Shown here one piece after another: positions 24,295 through 32,202 of a stretch of DNA of 64,000 bases. Below the pieces are notes generated by a model. It ran no database searches. It was not told the DNA's origin and was given only the letters and a program-made list of their open reading frames with translations. Position 1 is the first letter of the stretch; each line of letters starts with the position of its first letter. A program made the translations under genes and the position numbers. The DNA is taken from the NCBI RefSeq assembly GCF_030704685.1, contig NZ_JAUZDX010000007.1:62001-126000 (forward strand), read 5' to 3'. Origin of the DNA: Acidovorax sp. A1169 (GTDB taxonomy: Bacteria; Pseudomonadota; Gammaproteobacteria; Burkholderiales; Burkholderiaceae_C).

Positions 24295-26724
24295 ATGAAG
24301 ATCGCCAAGCACGGCGCGGGCATCGCCGCGCGCTCGAACCTTCGCACGCACTGGGCGTCCGCCACATTGCTGGGCCTGGCCTGGGCAGGCAGCGCGCACG
24401 CACTGACCTCACTGGGCCCGGCCATGCTGAACCCCACGGCCTGCTTCCACAAGGATCAGGGCTTCATCGCCCGGGCCCAGCTGGACTTCAGCCCCGAGAG
24501 CGCCGATGCACTCTTCGATGTGTACAAGGGCGCCTACTACCAGGGGCAGTGGGCTTTCCAGAACAGCCAGGGGCAGTGGGTCGTACTACCACCATCCATC
24601 GGCGTGGTCCCCATTGCGGGCAACGCCATACGCCACCCGCAGCGCACCCTGGGCGCAGGTGTGAACACGCTGGACGTGGGCATTGCGGAGCCTGCCCTGC
24701 GCACGCCCGGCATGTTGCCGGGGCTCACGGTGTTCGTGGGCTACGGCGTCAGCGGGCCGCAGAGTTTTGCCGACCTGCTGGCGCGCCAGCGCTTTGGTGT
24801 GGTGGCACAGCTGGTGGGCAATGAGCCTTTGCGCGACAACTGCGATACCCCTTCGCCCGCACCCGCACCAGGTGCGGGCGGTGGCGGCGGGGGTGCGGCA
24901 CCCACGCCAGCGCCGGCACCGGCAACGCCCGGCACACCGGCGCCATCGCCAACGCCGTCCCCAGCCCCGGCTGGAAGTCCTGTCGCCCTGAACATCCGGG
25001 TGCAGGGCCTGGGCCTTGGGCGCACACTGCAACTGGGGCATGGCACGGCGACCCTGAGCGCCACACTGAACGAGCCCTACCGCTTCGCGCCCCAGGTGGC
25101 GGCCGGTACCGCGCTGGACCTGCGCGTCACGACCCAACCCACTGGGCAGAGCTGCGCAGTATCAGGCGCCGCACCGGCCACCGTGCCTGCCGACGGTGCA
25201 CCAGTCTTTGTGCGCTGCGTGCACACCGCCGCAGCCCATGTCATGATGCCCGATACCGCCCCCCGCAAGCCCCTGGCCGTGGGCTTTGCATTGCGCGACC
25301 TGGCCTACCCAGGCATCGCCTACGAGAGCCGGCCCGGCGTGGTCGGCGGCATCTTCCCCTACGAGTACCGCCTGCAGGGCTTCACGCGCAACGGCGTGGA
25401 GCAGAACAGTGCCGACCTGTCGCTCGACTTCCGGCGCGGCACGGTGCGCTTCACGCCGGCGGCAGAGGGGAGCTACACCGTCACGCTGGAGATCAGGGAC
25501 AGCGGCAGCGCGCAGCAGACCCTGGTGCGCAGCTTCACCATCGACGCCGCCGCATCGCGCTTCGTGTTCGTGGCGCCCGACGGTCAGGACGGCAGCGGCC
25601 GTGGCGCGCGCGCCCTGCCTTACCGGACGGTGGCCTACGCCATGGCGCGCACCACGTCCAGCCAGGCCATCGTGCTGCGCAAGGGCAGCTACCTGACCGG
25701 CGCGCTGCAGATCCTGGACAGCAAGGCCAAGCAGATCCTAGCCTACCCCGACGAGGTGGCCACGCTGGACATGAACAAGGTCGGCAACATTTCCGTCGCC
25801 TCTTCCACGGCGCCTGCGCCGCGCATCGAGGGCGTGGACATCACCAACGTCAAACAGTACGGCATCGTCAGTGACCCGAGCAAGGCCGGACTGGTGGTGC
25901 GCAACGTGCGCTTCGTCAATGGCGAGGAAGGGCCGACCTTGAGCGAGAACCCCGCCTTCATCCATGGCTGGGGCGACAACGCGCCCGCCTGGCGCCACCA
26001 GTTCCTGGTGCAGGACAATGATTTCGGCACCTACGTGGGTGCGGGCTACGCCACCACGTTCTTCGATGCAGGCGAATCGCTGATGGAGAACAACCAGCTG
26101 CGCCTGGGCAAGGTCAACGGTGGATTCCACGACAAGGACAATTCGCAGAACAACACCTACCGCGAGAACTACATCGAGTTCTCGGCCACCAACAGCACCA
26201 CCTCCGGCATCCAGGTGTCGGCCCAGGCCAATTCGGTGGGCGTGCACATCCATCACAACCTGCTGGTGAACGCCGGCATCTCGCTCGGGGTACAGTGCTT
26301 TCAGCAGACCTGCTTCATGCGCGACCATGACGTCCACCACAACACCTTGGTCAACCAACGCATCGCCATGAACTGGGGGCCGTTCAATCCCACCAGCGCG
26401 GGCACGCGCATCAGCCACAACATCCTCAGCAGCCGCAGCACCACGCCCTATGGTGGCCTGTCGTGCCAGAGTCGACCCGCCGGCCTGGCCACGCAGCTGT
26501 CTGCACGCGCCAACCTGATCGAAAGCACGGGCACGCTGGCCTTCAAGGACAGCGAGTGCACCGGCAACGACATGGCCTGGCCTGTTTGGCAGGGCACCTA
26601 CGGCCAGGACATGGCGGCATCCGGCAGTACCGTGGGTGCGGCCAGCGTGCTTACCGGTTCGGGCCCGACCACCGGACTGCCCGCAGGAGACGCCCGGCGC
26701 ACGCAGCGCGGGCACCAGTATTGA
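24295..26724 (+). CDS. secreted multidomain protein with right-handed beta-helix
   Basis: The 809-residue protein starts after a GGGGGGA site with a signal peptide (about 1-36, ending GSAHA). An N-terminal module (about 37-180, with TVFVGYGVSGPQSFADLLARQ) is followed by a Pro/Ala/Gly-rich linker (about 186-226). A beta-sandwich-like module with two cysteines (about 228-308), an Ig/cadherin-like module (about 330-418) and a C-terminal parallel beta-helix (about 420-790, starting FVFVAPDGQDGSGRGAR) follow. Beta-helix domains of this kind are found in polysaccharide lyases and surface proteins; catalytic residues cannot be assigned. It is probably an extracellular glycan-active or adhesion protein. 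The gene is monocistronic. Confidence 0.75.
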   Translation: MKIAKHGAGIAARSNLRTHWASATLLGLAWAGSAHALTSLGPAMLNPTACFHKDQGFIARAQLDFSPESADALFDVYKGAYYQGQWAFQNSQGQWVVLPPSIGVVPIAGNAIRHPQRTLGAGVNTLDVGIAEPALRTPGMLPGLTVFVGYGVSGPQSFADLLARQRFGVVAQLVGNEPLRDNCDTPSPAPAPGAGGGGGGAAPTPAPAPATPGTPAPSPTPSPAPAGSPVALNIRVQGLGLGRTLQLGHGTATLSATLNEPYRFAPQVAAGTALDLRVTTQPTGQSCAVSGAAPATVPADGAPVFVRCVHTAAAHVMMPDTAPRKPLAVGFALRDLAYPGIAYESRPGVVGGIFPYEYRLQGFTRNGVEQNSADLSLDFRRGTVRFTPAAEGSYTVTLEIRDSGSAQQTLVRSFTIDAAASRFVFVAPDGQDGSGRGARALPYRTVAYAMARTTSSQAIVLRKGSYLTGALQILDSKAKQILAYPDEVATLDMNKVGNISVASSTAPAPRIEGVDITNVKQYGIVSDPSKAGLVVRNVRFVNGEEGPTLSENPAFIHGWGDNAPAWRHQFLVQDNDFGTYVGAGYATTFFDAGESLMENNQLRLGKVNGGFHDKDNSQNNTYRENYIEFSATNSTTSGIQVSAQANSVGVHIHHNLLVNAGISLGVQCFQQTCFMRDHDVHHNTLVNQRIAMNWGPFNPTSAGTRISHNILSSRSTTPYGGLSCQSRPAGLATQLSARANLIESTGTLAFKDSECTGNDMAWPVWQGTYGQDMAASGSTVGAASVLTGSGPTTGLPAGDARRTQRGHQY

Positions 26725-26757
26725 CAGGTTGTTGGCCACTTGGCACACCCGGGCAGG

Positions 26758-26997
26758 TCAGGCGCCTTCCGGCTCGTGCAGGCCCGTGATCGCGTAGCCC
26801 TTCTCCTTGAGCTGGGTCCCGGGCTTGACGATTCCGTAGTGGTCCCAGCGCTCGGCATCTTCGTCCAGGTCCTGGCCTTTCACCTCCGTGTCCCAATCCG
26901 TGTTGGTCGCTTCCTCCGGGATGCGCCTTCCTTCCGGCACGGCAAGGTGGGTGAAACGGCCCTCGGCTTCGGCCCGACGATAGATGTCCACGCGCAT
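26758..26997 (-). CDS. small conserved hypothetical protein (DUF6139-like)
   Basis: The 79-residue soluble protein starts MRVDIYRRAEAEGRFTHLAV and contains IPEEATNTDWD and WDHYGIVKPG. This resembles a small uncharacterised betaproteobacterial family that I recall as DUF6139. No catalytic motif, cysteine or membrane segment is seen. It lies convergent with the beta-helix gene and divergent from a TetR gene. Confidence 0.75.
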   Translation of the reverse strand: MRVDIYRRAEAEGRFTHLAVPEGRRIPEEATNTDWDTEVKGQDLDEDAERWDHYGIVKPGTQLKEKGYAITGLHEPEGA

Positions 26998-27117
26998 GGT
27001 TGGTCCTTTGGCGGTTACAAAGGACCCACTCTACCGCCCATGGCTGCCCGGCGCCGTAGGAAAAACTCTCGCTGCCATCAGGGCCATGGCGCAACCGATG
27101 AAATCGGCGCTTGATTT

Positions 27118-27135
27118 TTCGCACGACTGTGCTAA
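27118..27135. promoter_or_regulatory. TetR operator, autoregulatory copy
   Basis: TTCGCAC-GACT-GTGCTAA is a near-perfect inverted repeat with 7-bp arms and a 4-bp spacer, 10 bp upstream of the TetR start codon. The same arms and spacing occur perfectly at 27798-27815 upstream of the next genes. Confidence 0.75.
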
Positions 27136-27144
27136 ATTTGCGCC

Positions 27145-27750
27145 ATGGACGCCAAGACCCAGAAAGCCGAGCTCACGCGCGCCGCCATCATTGGCGCCGC
27201 GCTGGATGTGGCTGCGGCCGACGGGCTCGAATCCATCACCCTGCAGGCCGTGGCCGACCGGGTGGGCCTGTCCAAGAGCGGCGTGTTCTCACGTGCTGGT
27301 TCGCGCGAGGCGCTGCAGAAGGCCGTGATCGAAGAGTACGGCCGCAGCTTCCTGGCCCAAGTGTTCGTGCCCGCCATGCAGCAGCCCAAGGGCCTGCCAC
27401 GCCTGAACGAGATCGTGCGCCGCTGGATCGCGCGCACGCGCGATGTGGAGGCCTTCACGGGCTGCATCTACATCGCCGGCGCCTTCGAACTCGACGACCG
27501 CACCGGCGAGCTGCGCGACCTGCTGCACACCGAGATCACGCGCTGGCGCGCCGCGCTGCGCCGCACCGTGCTGCAAGCCATCGAGGCCGGGCACCTGCCT
27601 GCCGGTACCCCGGCCGACCAACTGGTCGCGGAGATCTACTCCATGCTGATGGGCCTGTTGCACGACGTCCGCTTCCTGCGCGATCCGCAGGCAGTGCACC
27701 GCACCGAGGCGTCCTGGGCGCGCCTCGTCAAGAGTTACCAGACCGCCTGA
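27145..27750 (+). CDS. TetR-family repressor of the adjacent hydrolase locus
   Basis: The 201-residue protein has an N-terminal HTH (about 12-55, TLQAVADRVGLSKSGVFSRAGS) and a C-terminal ligand domain resembling TetR_C_33 types (YIAGAFELDDRTGELRD). An operator-like palindrome covers its own promoter and an identical one precedes the next genes, so it most likely represses itself and the small-protein/hydrolase operon. The ligand is unknown. Confidence 0.9.
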   Translation: MDAKTQKAELTRAAIIGAALDVAAADGLESITLQAVADRVGLSKSGVFSRAGSREALQKAVIEEYGRSFLAQVFVPAMQQPKGLPRLNEIVRRWIARTRDVEAFTGCIYIAGAFELDDRTGELRDLLHTEITRWRAALRRTVLQAIEAGHLPAGTPADQLVAEIYSMLMGLLHDVRFLRDPQAVHRTEASWARLVKSYQTA

Positions 27751-27797
27751 CACCCCGGTGCATGCCATGGAAACCCTTATTATTTGTTCGCCCCGAT

Positions 27798-27815
27798 TTC
27801 GCACAACCGTGCGAA
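27798..27815. promoter_or_regulatory. TetR operator, target copy
   Basis: TTCGCAC-AACC-GTGCGAA is a perfect inverted repeat with 7-bp arms, 15 bp upstream of the 37-residue gene. It matches the site overlapping the TetR promoter at 27118. Confidence 0.8.
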
Positions 27816-27829
27816 TGAAGGAAATCTCC

Positions 27830-27943
27830 ATGCTGATCCTTTGTGGCAGTGCGGCAATCGCCGCCATCGCGGGCGCCATCCATGCGCTGCGCAAGGCACT
27901 TGACGGCCTTCCGCGCAGCAACCGCGACTGGGTCTTCTACTGA
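27830..27943 (+). CDS. 37-residue membrane-associated small protein
   Basis: ATG 27830 follows GAAGGA by 7 bp and opens a frame ending in a polar tail. Residues 1-20 (MLILCGSAAIAAIAGAIHAL) form one hydrophobic helix, followed by RKALDGLPRSNRDWVFY. An in-frame ATG at 27815 overlaps the operator and is less likely. It lies directly downstream of the TetR operator and 46 bp before the alpha/beta hydrolase, so it is probably the first gene of the derepressed operon. Function unknown; it may assist or anchor the hydrolase. Confidence 0.65.
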   Translation: MLILCGSAAIAAIAGAIHALRKALDGLPRSNRDWVFY

Positions 27944-27989
27944 CCCGCCGCCGGCCGCCCACCCCTTCCACTTGTCCCGGAGCCCCACC

Positions 27990-28883
27990 ATGAGCCAGTC
28001 CACCGCCCTGCAGGCCACATCGAACTTCTACGGCGCACATGCCGGCATGCGCCTGGTGCGCCTGGCACTGGGCACGGCGCAGCGCCTGTGGCCCCGGCTT
28101 GCCGTGCGCAGCGCCTACCGCCTCTTCGGCACGCCCCTGCCCTTGCGCAAGAGCGGCCACCGGACCCCGCCCGCCGCAGGCTGGCAAGCAGAGCGCTGGC
28201 CTTTCGAGGATGCGGAGATCACGCTCTACACCCGCAGCGGCCTGCCCGCCGATGGCTCTGTGGTGTTGCTGTCCCACGGCTGGGGCGGGCACGCGCGGCA
28301 CATGCTGCCCCTGGCCGAAGCGCTGGCCGCGCGCGGCATGCGCCCGGTGCTGGTGGACCTGCCCGCCCACGGCGGCAGCCGGGGGCGGGTGAGCAACCTG
28401 CCGCAGTTTGCCCGCGCCATCGAATACGCCACGGCGCGTCTGCAGGCGCGGGGCGACACGCTGGCCGCCGTGGTGGCCCATTCGCTGGCGGCGAATGCGG
28501 CGGCCCATGCCGCCAGCCGGGGCCTGCCAGCCGCCCGCCTGGTGCTGCTGGCACCGCCCGCATCGCCGCGCGAGTACACCCGGCTGTTCGCACAGGTGTT
28601 CGGCCTGACCGAGACTACGCGCGCTGCCATGGAGCGGCACATCGAAGCACGCGAAGGCATCCTCATGCCCCAGTTCGAACCCCAGGCCGTGGGGCCACGC
28701 ATCGCCCAGCCCACGCTGGTCGTGCACGACCGGGGCGACCGCATCAACCGCTTTGCCGATGGCGAGGCCTACCGCGACCACATCGCGGGCGCGCAGTTGC
28801 TGGCCACCGACGGGCTGGGCCACCGCAAGCTGCTGCAGGACGAGGCCGTGCTGCGCGCCGTGGCGGATTTCATACAGGGCTGA
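27990..28883 (+). CDS. alpha/beta hydrolase, probable TetR-regulated esterase
   Basis: The 297-residue protein has the oxyanion motif LSHGWGGHARHM, a nucleophile elbow in VVAHSLAANAA (AHSLA rather than GxSxG), an acid in VHDRGDRINRF and a histidine in GLGHRKLL. The altered elbow still presents serine. About 60 residues precede the core, possibly a surface helix. It follows the 37-residue protein and the operator, so its expression probably responds to a hydrophobic or acyl ligand of the TetR protein. Substrate unknown. Confidence 0.85.
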   Translation: MSQSTALQATSNFYGAHAGMRLVRLALGTAQRLWPRLAVRSAYRLFGTPLPLRKSGHRTPPAAGWQAERWPFEDAEITLYTRSGLPADGSVVLLSHGWGGHARHMLPLAEALAARGMRPVLVDLPAHGGSRGRVSNLPQFARAIEYATARLQARGDTLAAVVAHSLAANAAAHAASRGLPAARLVLLAPPASPREYTRLFAQVFGLTETTRAAMERHIEAREGILMPQFEPQAVGPRIAQPTLVVHDRGDRINRFADGEAYRDHIAGAQLLATDGLGHRKLLQDEAVLRAVADFIQG

Positions 28884-28942
28884 TGCCGCCCCGGGCGCCA
28901 GGCCTATGATCGGCAGCCTGTTCCTGCCGACCCGAATTCCCG

Positions 28943-29380
28943 ATGCCCCTGCTCATGTCTGCCTGGCCCATCCTGGTCTGGGTGTTGCTCGCCCTGGTCG
29001 TGCTGTCCGCCCTCTTCTTCCTGGCCAAGGGCGACCGGAGGGCCTTTGCGCAACTGCTGGGCCTGGTGGCCTGCTTCCTGATCGGCGCGCTGCTCATGGA
29101 GTTCATGCTCTTCATGGCCGCGCGCATGTCGCGCACGGGCGGTGTTCAGGGCACGCCGGTGCTGGGCGACGGCACGCGCCAGCTGCTGCAGACCATCGCC
29201 AACCCGCGCTCCATCACGGCACCGCCACTGTCCATGGCTGCCGTGGCGGCGTATTCCGTGCCGCTGTCCTACCTATGGCTGGCGGTGACCTGGGTGCTGC
29301 ACCTGCGCGGCGGTGGCAAATCGGGTGCTGGCAAGAAGAAAAAGCCGGCCAAGGCATCCGGCAAGTCGCGCAAGGCTTGA
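28943..29380 (+). CDS. hypothetical membrane protein with basic C-terminal tail
   Basis: The 145-residue protein has about three hydrophobic helices (about 5-27, 36-58, 94-116) and ends in a Lys/Gly-rich tail (KSGAGKKKKPAKASGKSRKA) likely to lie in the cytoplasm. No family was recognised. It lies between the hydrolase and the monooxygenase on the same strand but with clear gaps. Confidence 0.65.
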   Translation: MPLLMSAWPILVWVLLALVVLSALFFLAKGDRRAFAQLLGLVACFLIGALLMEFMLFMAARMSRTGGVQGTPVLGDGTRQLLQTIANPRSITAPPLSMAAVAAYSVPLSYLWLAVTWVLHLRGGGKSGAGKKKKPAKASGKSRKA

Positions 29381-29459
29381 CCTACGGCAAAGCCCCTGCT
29401 GGCACGGGGGCAGCACAATGGGCACGCACCCACAGCGGGTGCGCCCATACCCTCTTGCC

Positions 29460-30734
29460 ATGGCTTCTTCCCGAAGTGACGTTCTCATCGTGGGCGGCGG
29501 CCCCGCCGGGCTTTCGCTCGCCATTGCCCTGGCGCAGGCCGGCTTCAGCACCACCGTGGTGGAGCAGCAGCCCGAGGCGGCGCTGACCGACCCAGCGCCC
29601 GATGGCCGCGAGATCGCGCTCACCCACCCCAGCGTGGCCGCCCTGCAGCGCCTGGGCACCTGGGCCGGCCTGCAGGCGCACGAACGCGGTGAGATCCGCG
29701 AGGCCCAGGTGCACGATGGCCCCCTGGGTAGCCACGGCCCCCTGCGGCTGCACACCGGCGGCGCGCAGGCACTGGGTGCCATCGTCTCCAACCACGCGCT
29801 GCGGCGCACGGCCCATGCGGTGGCGGCGCGCACGGCGGGCGTGCGCATCCTCAGCGGCGCGCAGGTGCACCGGGTCGCCACCGATGCCGACCATACCGAA
29901 CTCGACTGCACGCTGGCGCCGGCCGAGGGCACCGGCGCCTCCCAAACCCTGCAGCTGCGCGCTCCCCTGCTGGTGGCGGCCGACAGCCGCTTTTCGGCCA
30001 CGCGCCGCCAACTGGGCATCGGCGCGGACATCACCGACTTCGGCCGCACGGTCATCGTCTGCCGCATGCGCCATGCCCTGCCCCATGGCGGCACGGCCCA
30101 CGAATGCTTTGGCTACGAGCGCACGCTGGCGATCCTGCCCCTGCCCGACGCCCCGGACGGTCAGCCCGTGTGCTCGGTGGTGGTCACGGCCAGGGCCGCC
30201 GATGCCGCTGCCTTGATGGCCTTGTCGCCCGAGGCCTTTGCCGCGCAGGTGCAGGCCCAGTTCCAGCAACGGCTGGGGCCGATGGCCCTGGACGGCGAGC
30301 GCCATGCCTGCCCGCTGGTCGGCGTGTATGCCCGGCGCTTTGCCGGGCCGCGCTGCGCCCTGCTGGGCGATGCGGCCGTGGGCATGCACCCGGTGACGGC
30401 GCATGGCTTCAACCTCGGGCTTGCGGGCGTGGAGCGCCTGGTCGGCGCTCTGGTCGCCGGCCGCCACCTGGGCCACGACCCGGGCCACGAGGCAGCCCTG
30501 GCCCGCTATGCCAGCGCCCACCACCGCCATGCCTGGCCGATGTACCAGGGCACGAACGCCATAGTGCGGCTGTACACCGACACGCGGCCCGTGCCCCGCC
30601 TGCTGCGCCAGGGCGTGCTGCAGCTGGCTCGGCGCCTGCCGCCGCTGCAGGCGGCCATCGTCGGGCAGCTCACCGGGCGCATGGGCGCGCTCGCTGCCGC
30701 GCCGCACCGGACCGCGCTGCGGCCCTGGGACTGA
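29460..30734 (+). CDS. ubiM: UbiH/UbiF/UbiM-like FAD-dependent hydroxylase
   Basis: The 424-residue flavoprotein has the Rossmann motif VGGGPAGLSLAIALAQAG, a DG-type middle motif (LLVAADSRFSATRRQLG) and the second FAD motif GDAAVGMHPVTAHGFNLGL. It belongs to the class A monooxygenases of ubiquinone synthesis; the HGFNLG variant in place of GQGFNLG suggests UbiM. UbiM hydroxylates ring position 5, sometimes with wider specificity. The symbol is a best guess within the family. It is followed closely by a palindromic element. Confidence 0.75.
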   Translation: MASSRSDVLIVGGGPAGLSLAIALAQAGFSTTVVEQQPEAALTDPAPDGREIALTHPSVAALQRLGTWAGLQAHERGEIREAQVHDGPLGSHGPLRLHTGGAQALGAIVSNHALRRTAHAVAARTAGVRILSGAQVHRVATDADHTELDCTLAPAEGTGASQTLQLRAPLLVAADSRFSATRRQLGIGADITDFGRTVIVCRMRHALPHGGTAHECFGYERTLAILPLPDAPDGQPVCSVVVTARAADAAALMALSPEAFAAQVQAQFQQRLGPMALDGERHACPLVGVYARRFAGPRCALLGDAAVGMHPVTAHGFNLGLAGVERLVGALVAGRHLGHDPGHEAALARYASAHHRHAWPMYQGTNAIVRLYTDTRPVPRLLRQGVLQLARRLPPLQAAIVGQLTGRMGALAAAPHRTALRPWD

Positions 30735-30748
30735 AAAGCCTGGCCTAA

Positions 30749-30860
30749 GAGCGGCCAACAAACTCAGCGAAGCGGTTCTGGCTAGGCGCTGCGTCGCAGG
30801 CAGTACGAGCAGTACGACAAGACGCTGCAACGACGCCAGAAGAGTTTTGTTAGCCGCTCT
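30749..30860. repeat. 112-bp palindromic MITE-like element
   Basis: The ends are inverted: AGAGCGGCCAACAAACTC at the left and GAGTTTTGTTAGCCGCTCT at the right, differing by one base and one inserted A. The interior has GCGAAGCGG, ACGAGCAGTACGACAAG and other short repeats but no reading frame. The right arm supplies the stop codon of the convergent zinc-finger gene (TAG at 30861-30859). It is a different family from the elements at 1593 and 46302. Confidence 0.7.
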
Positions 30861-31602
30861 AAGAACTCAGCATGCCCCAGACGAGGGCCACCCCGGCCAC
30901 GAGCAGATCGCCGGTGACGCCCGCGTCGGACGCATTGGCGCTGGTGAAGCGCTCTTTCTGCCGCTCGCGCTCGGCGCGCGTGCGGTCACGCTCCAGCGAC
31001 ACCAGTGCGTCGGCCAGGTCGGTGCGCTGGGGCGGGTGCAGTTGGGCGGCGCGCTGACCGGCCTGGGCATAGCCCTCCAGCGCGCTTTTCACGGCCTCGG
31101 GGTCGATCAGCGAAAACGCAGCGCGGCAGTAGGGGCAGGCGTGGTCCTTGCGAATGTCCACCGGCGAGCCGCAGCCCGTGCAGTAGATGGCACCCACGCG
31201 CTTGGCGAGGTCGGCCACTTCGGGCTTGGTCATGTGGCGCACGAAGCCCTTCTCCACCATGAAGGACGAAAAGGTGCTGAAGCGGCCATGCTGGCTGGCG
31301 CAGCGGTAGAGCACATAGCGGCCGCTGCGCACCAGGTCAAAACCGTGCGCCAGCGGGCGCACGCAGCGCGGGCAGGCCAGGCTGTTCTGCAACGGGCGCC
31401 GCTCGTCCGTGCGGTGCTCGTGCAGCAGCCTGAACAGCTCCACTACCGCCGCAGGCGCGAGCTTGAGGTTCTCGTGGCGGTCGAACCAGATGCCCTGGCA
31501 GGCAAAGCACAGGTCGAGCGTCTGCATGCCCCCCTGGTTGGTGGCGAACTGGTGCGCTTCCATGGGCTGGCGGCAGGAGGGGCAAGAGGGCAGGTGCTGC
31601 AT
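30859..31602 (-). CDS. zinc-ribbon (zf-TFIIB-like) protein with C-terminal membrane helix
   Basis: The 247-residue protein starts MQHLPSCPSCRQPMEAHQF. It has several CxxC zinc-binding knuckles: CPSC, CFACQGIWFDRHE (the zf-TFIIB signature), CPRC, and the pair CTGC...CPYC. A C-terminal hydrophobic segment (GDLLVAGVALVWGMLSS) suggests membrane anchoring. The stop codon lies within the adjacent palindromic repeat, which may have trimmed or extended the original C-terminus. Function unknown; related proteins are annotated only by the zinc ribbon. Confidence 0.8.
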   Translation of the reverse strand: MQHLPSCPSCRQPMEAHQFATNQGGMQTLDLCFACQGIWFDRHENLKLAPAAVVELFRLLHEHRTDERRPLQNSLACPRCVRPLAHGFDLVRSGRYVLYRCASQHGRFSTFSSFMVEKGFVRHMTKPEVADLAKRVGAIYCTGCGSPVDIRKDHACPYCRAAFSLIDPEAVKSALEGYAQAGQRAAQLHPPQRTDLADALVSLERDRTRAERERQKERFTSANASDAGVTGDLLVAGVALVWGMLSS

Positions 31603-31765
31603 GGGACGGGTGGAAAGCCGGCGGGTATACAGCCATGGTAGCGCGCTGGCGGGCGGACCCGCAGGCGACGCAACCCGCGGCCCAGGTCGCCGAACCGAAG
31701 CACAATGGCGTGTTGCCAACCCGACAGGCGCCTGACGGCGCCCTCTGCGAGAGAAGAGATCAACG

Positions 31766-32191
31766 ATGCCTGCCATCTGGAAGAAACCCATCACCGTCGA
31801 ATCGCTCACCCACCACAGCCTGCGCACGGCTGTGCCGCACCTGGGCATCGAGTTCCTGGAAGTCGGCGACGACTTCGTGCGCGGCCGCGTGCCCGTGGAC
31901 GAGCGCACCCACCAGCCCTACGGCCTGCTGCACGGCGGCGTGAGCGTGGTGCTGGCCGAAACGCTGGGCTCGGTGGGCGCCGCCCACTCCTGCCCCGAGG
32001 GCTACCGCGCCGTGGGCCTCGATATCAACGCCAACCACCTGCGCTCCACCCAGAGCGGCTGGGTGACGGGCACGGCCCGCCCGGTGCACATCGGCCGCAC
32101 CACGCATGTGTGGCAGATCGACATGGTCAACGACGCCGGCGAGATGACCTGCGTGTCGCGCATCACCATGGCGATCCTGGCGCCGCGCTGA
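31766..32191 (+). CDS. hotdog-fold acyl-CoA thioesterase, MenI/YdiI-like
   Basis: The 141-residue protein has the hotdog signature HGGVSVVLAETLGSVGA, with the catalytic Glu in LAET, and the GLDINANHLRST strand. It closely resembles YdiI/MenI thioesterases, which hydrolyse 1,4-dihydroxy-2-naphthoyl-CoA or other aryl/acyl-CoAs. Since ubiquinone rather than menaquinone is expected here, aromatic acyl-CoA release is more likely. It stands alone, convergent with the GGT-family gene. Confidence 0.9.
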   Translation: MPAIWKKPITVESLTHHSLRTAVPHLGIEFLEVGDDFVRGRVPVDERTHQPYGLLHGGVSVVLAETLGSVGAAHSCPEGYRAVGLDINANHLRSTQSGWVTGTARPVHIGRTTHVWQIDMVNDAGEMTCVSRITMAILAPR

Positions 32192-32202
32192 GGCAATACT
32201 GC

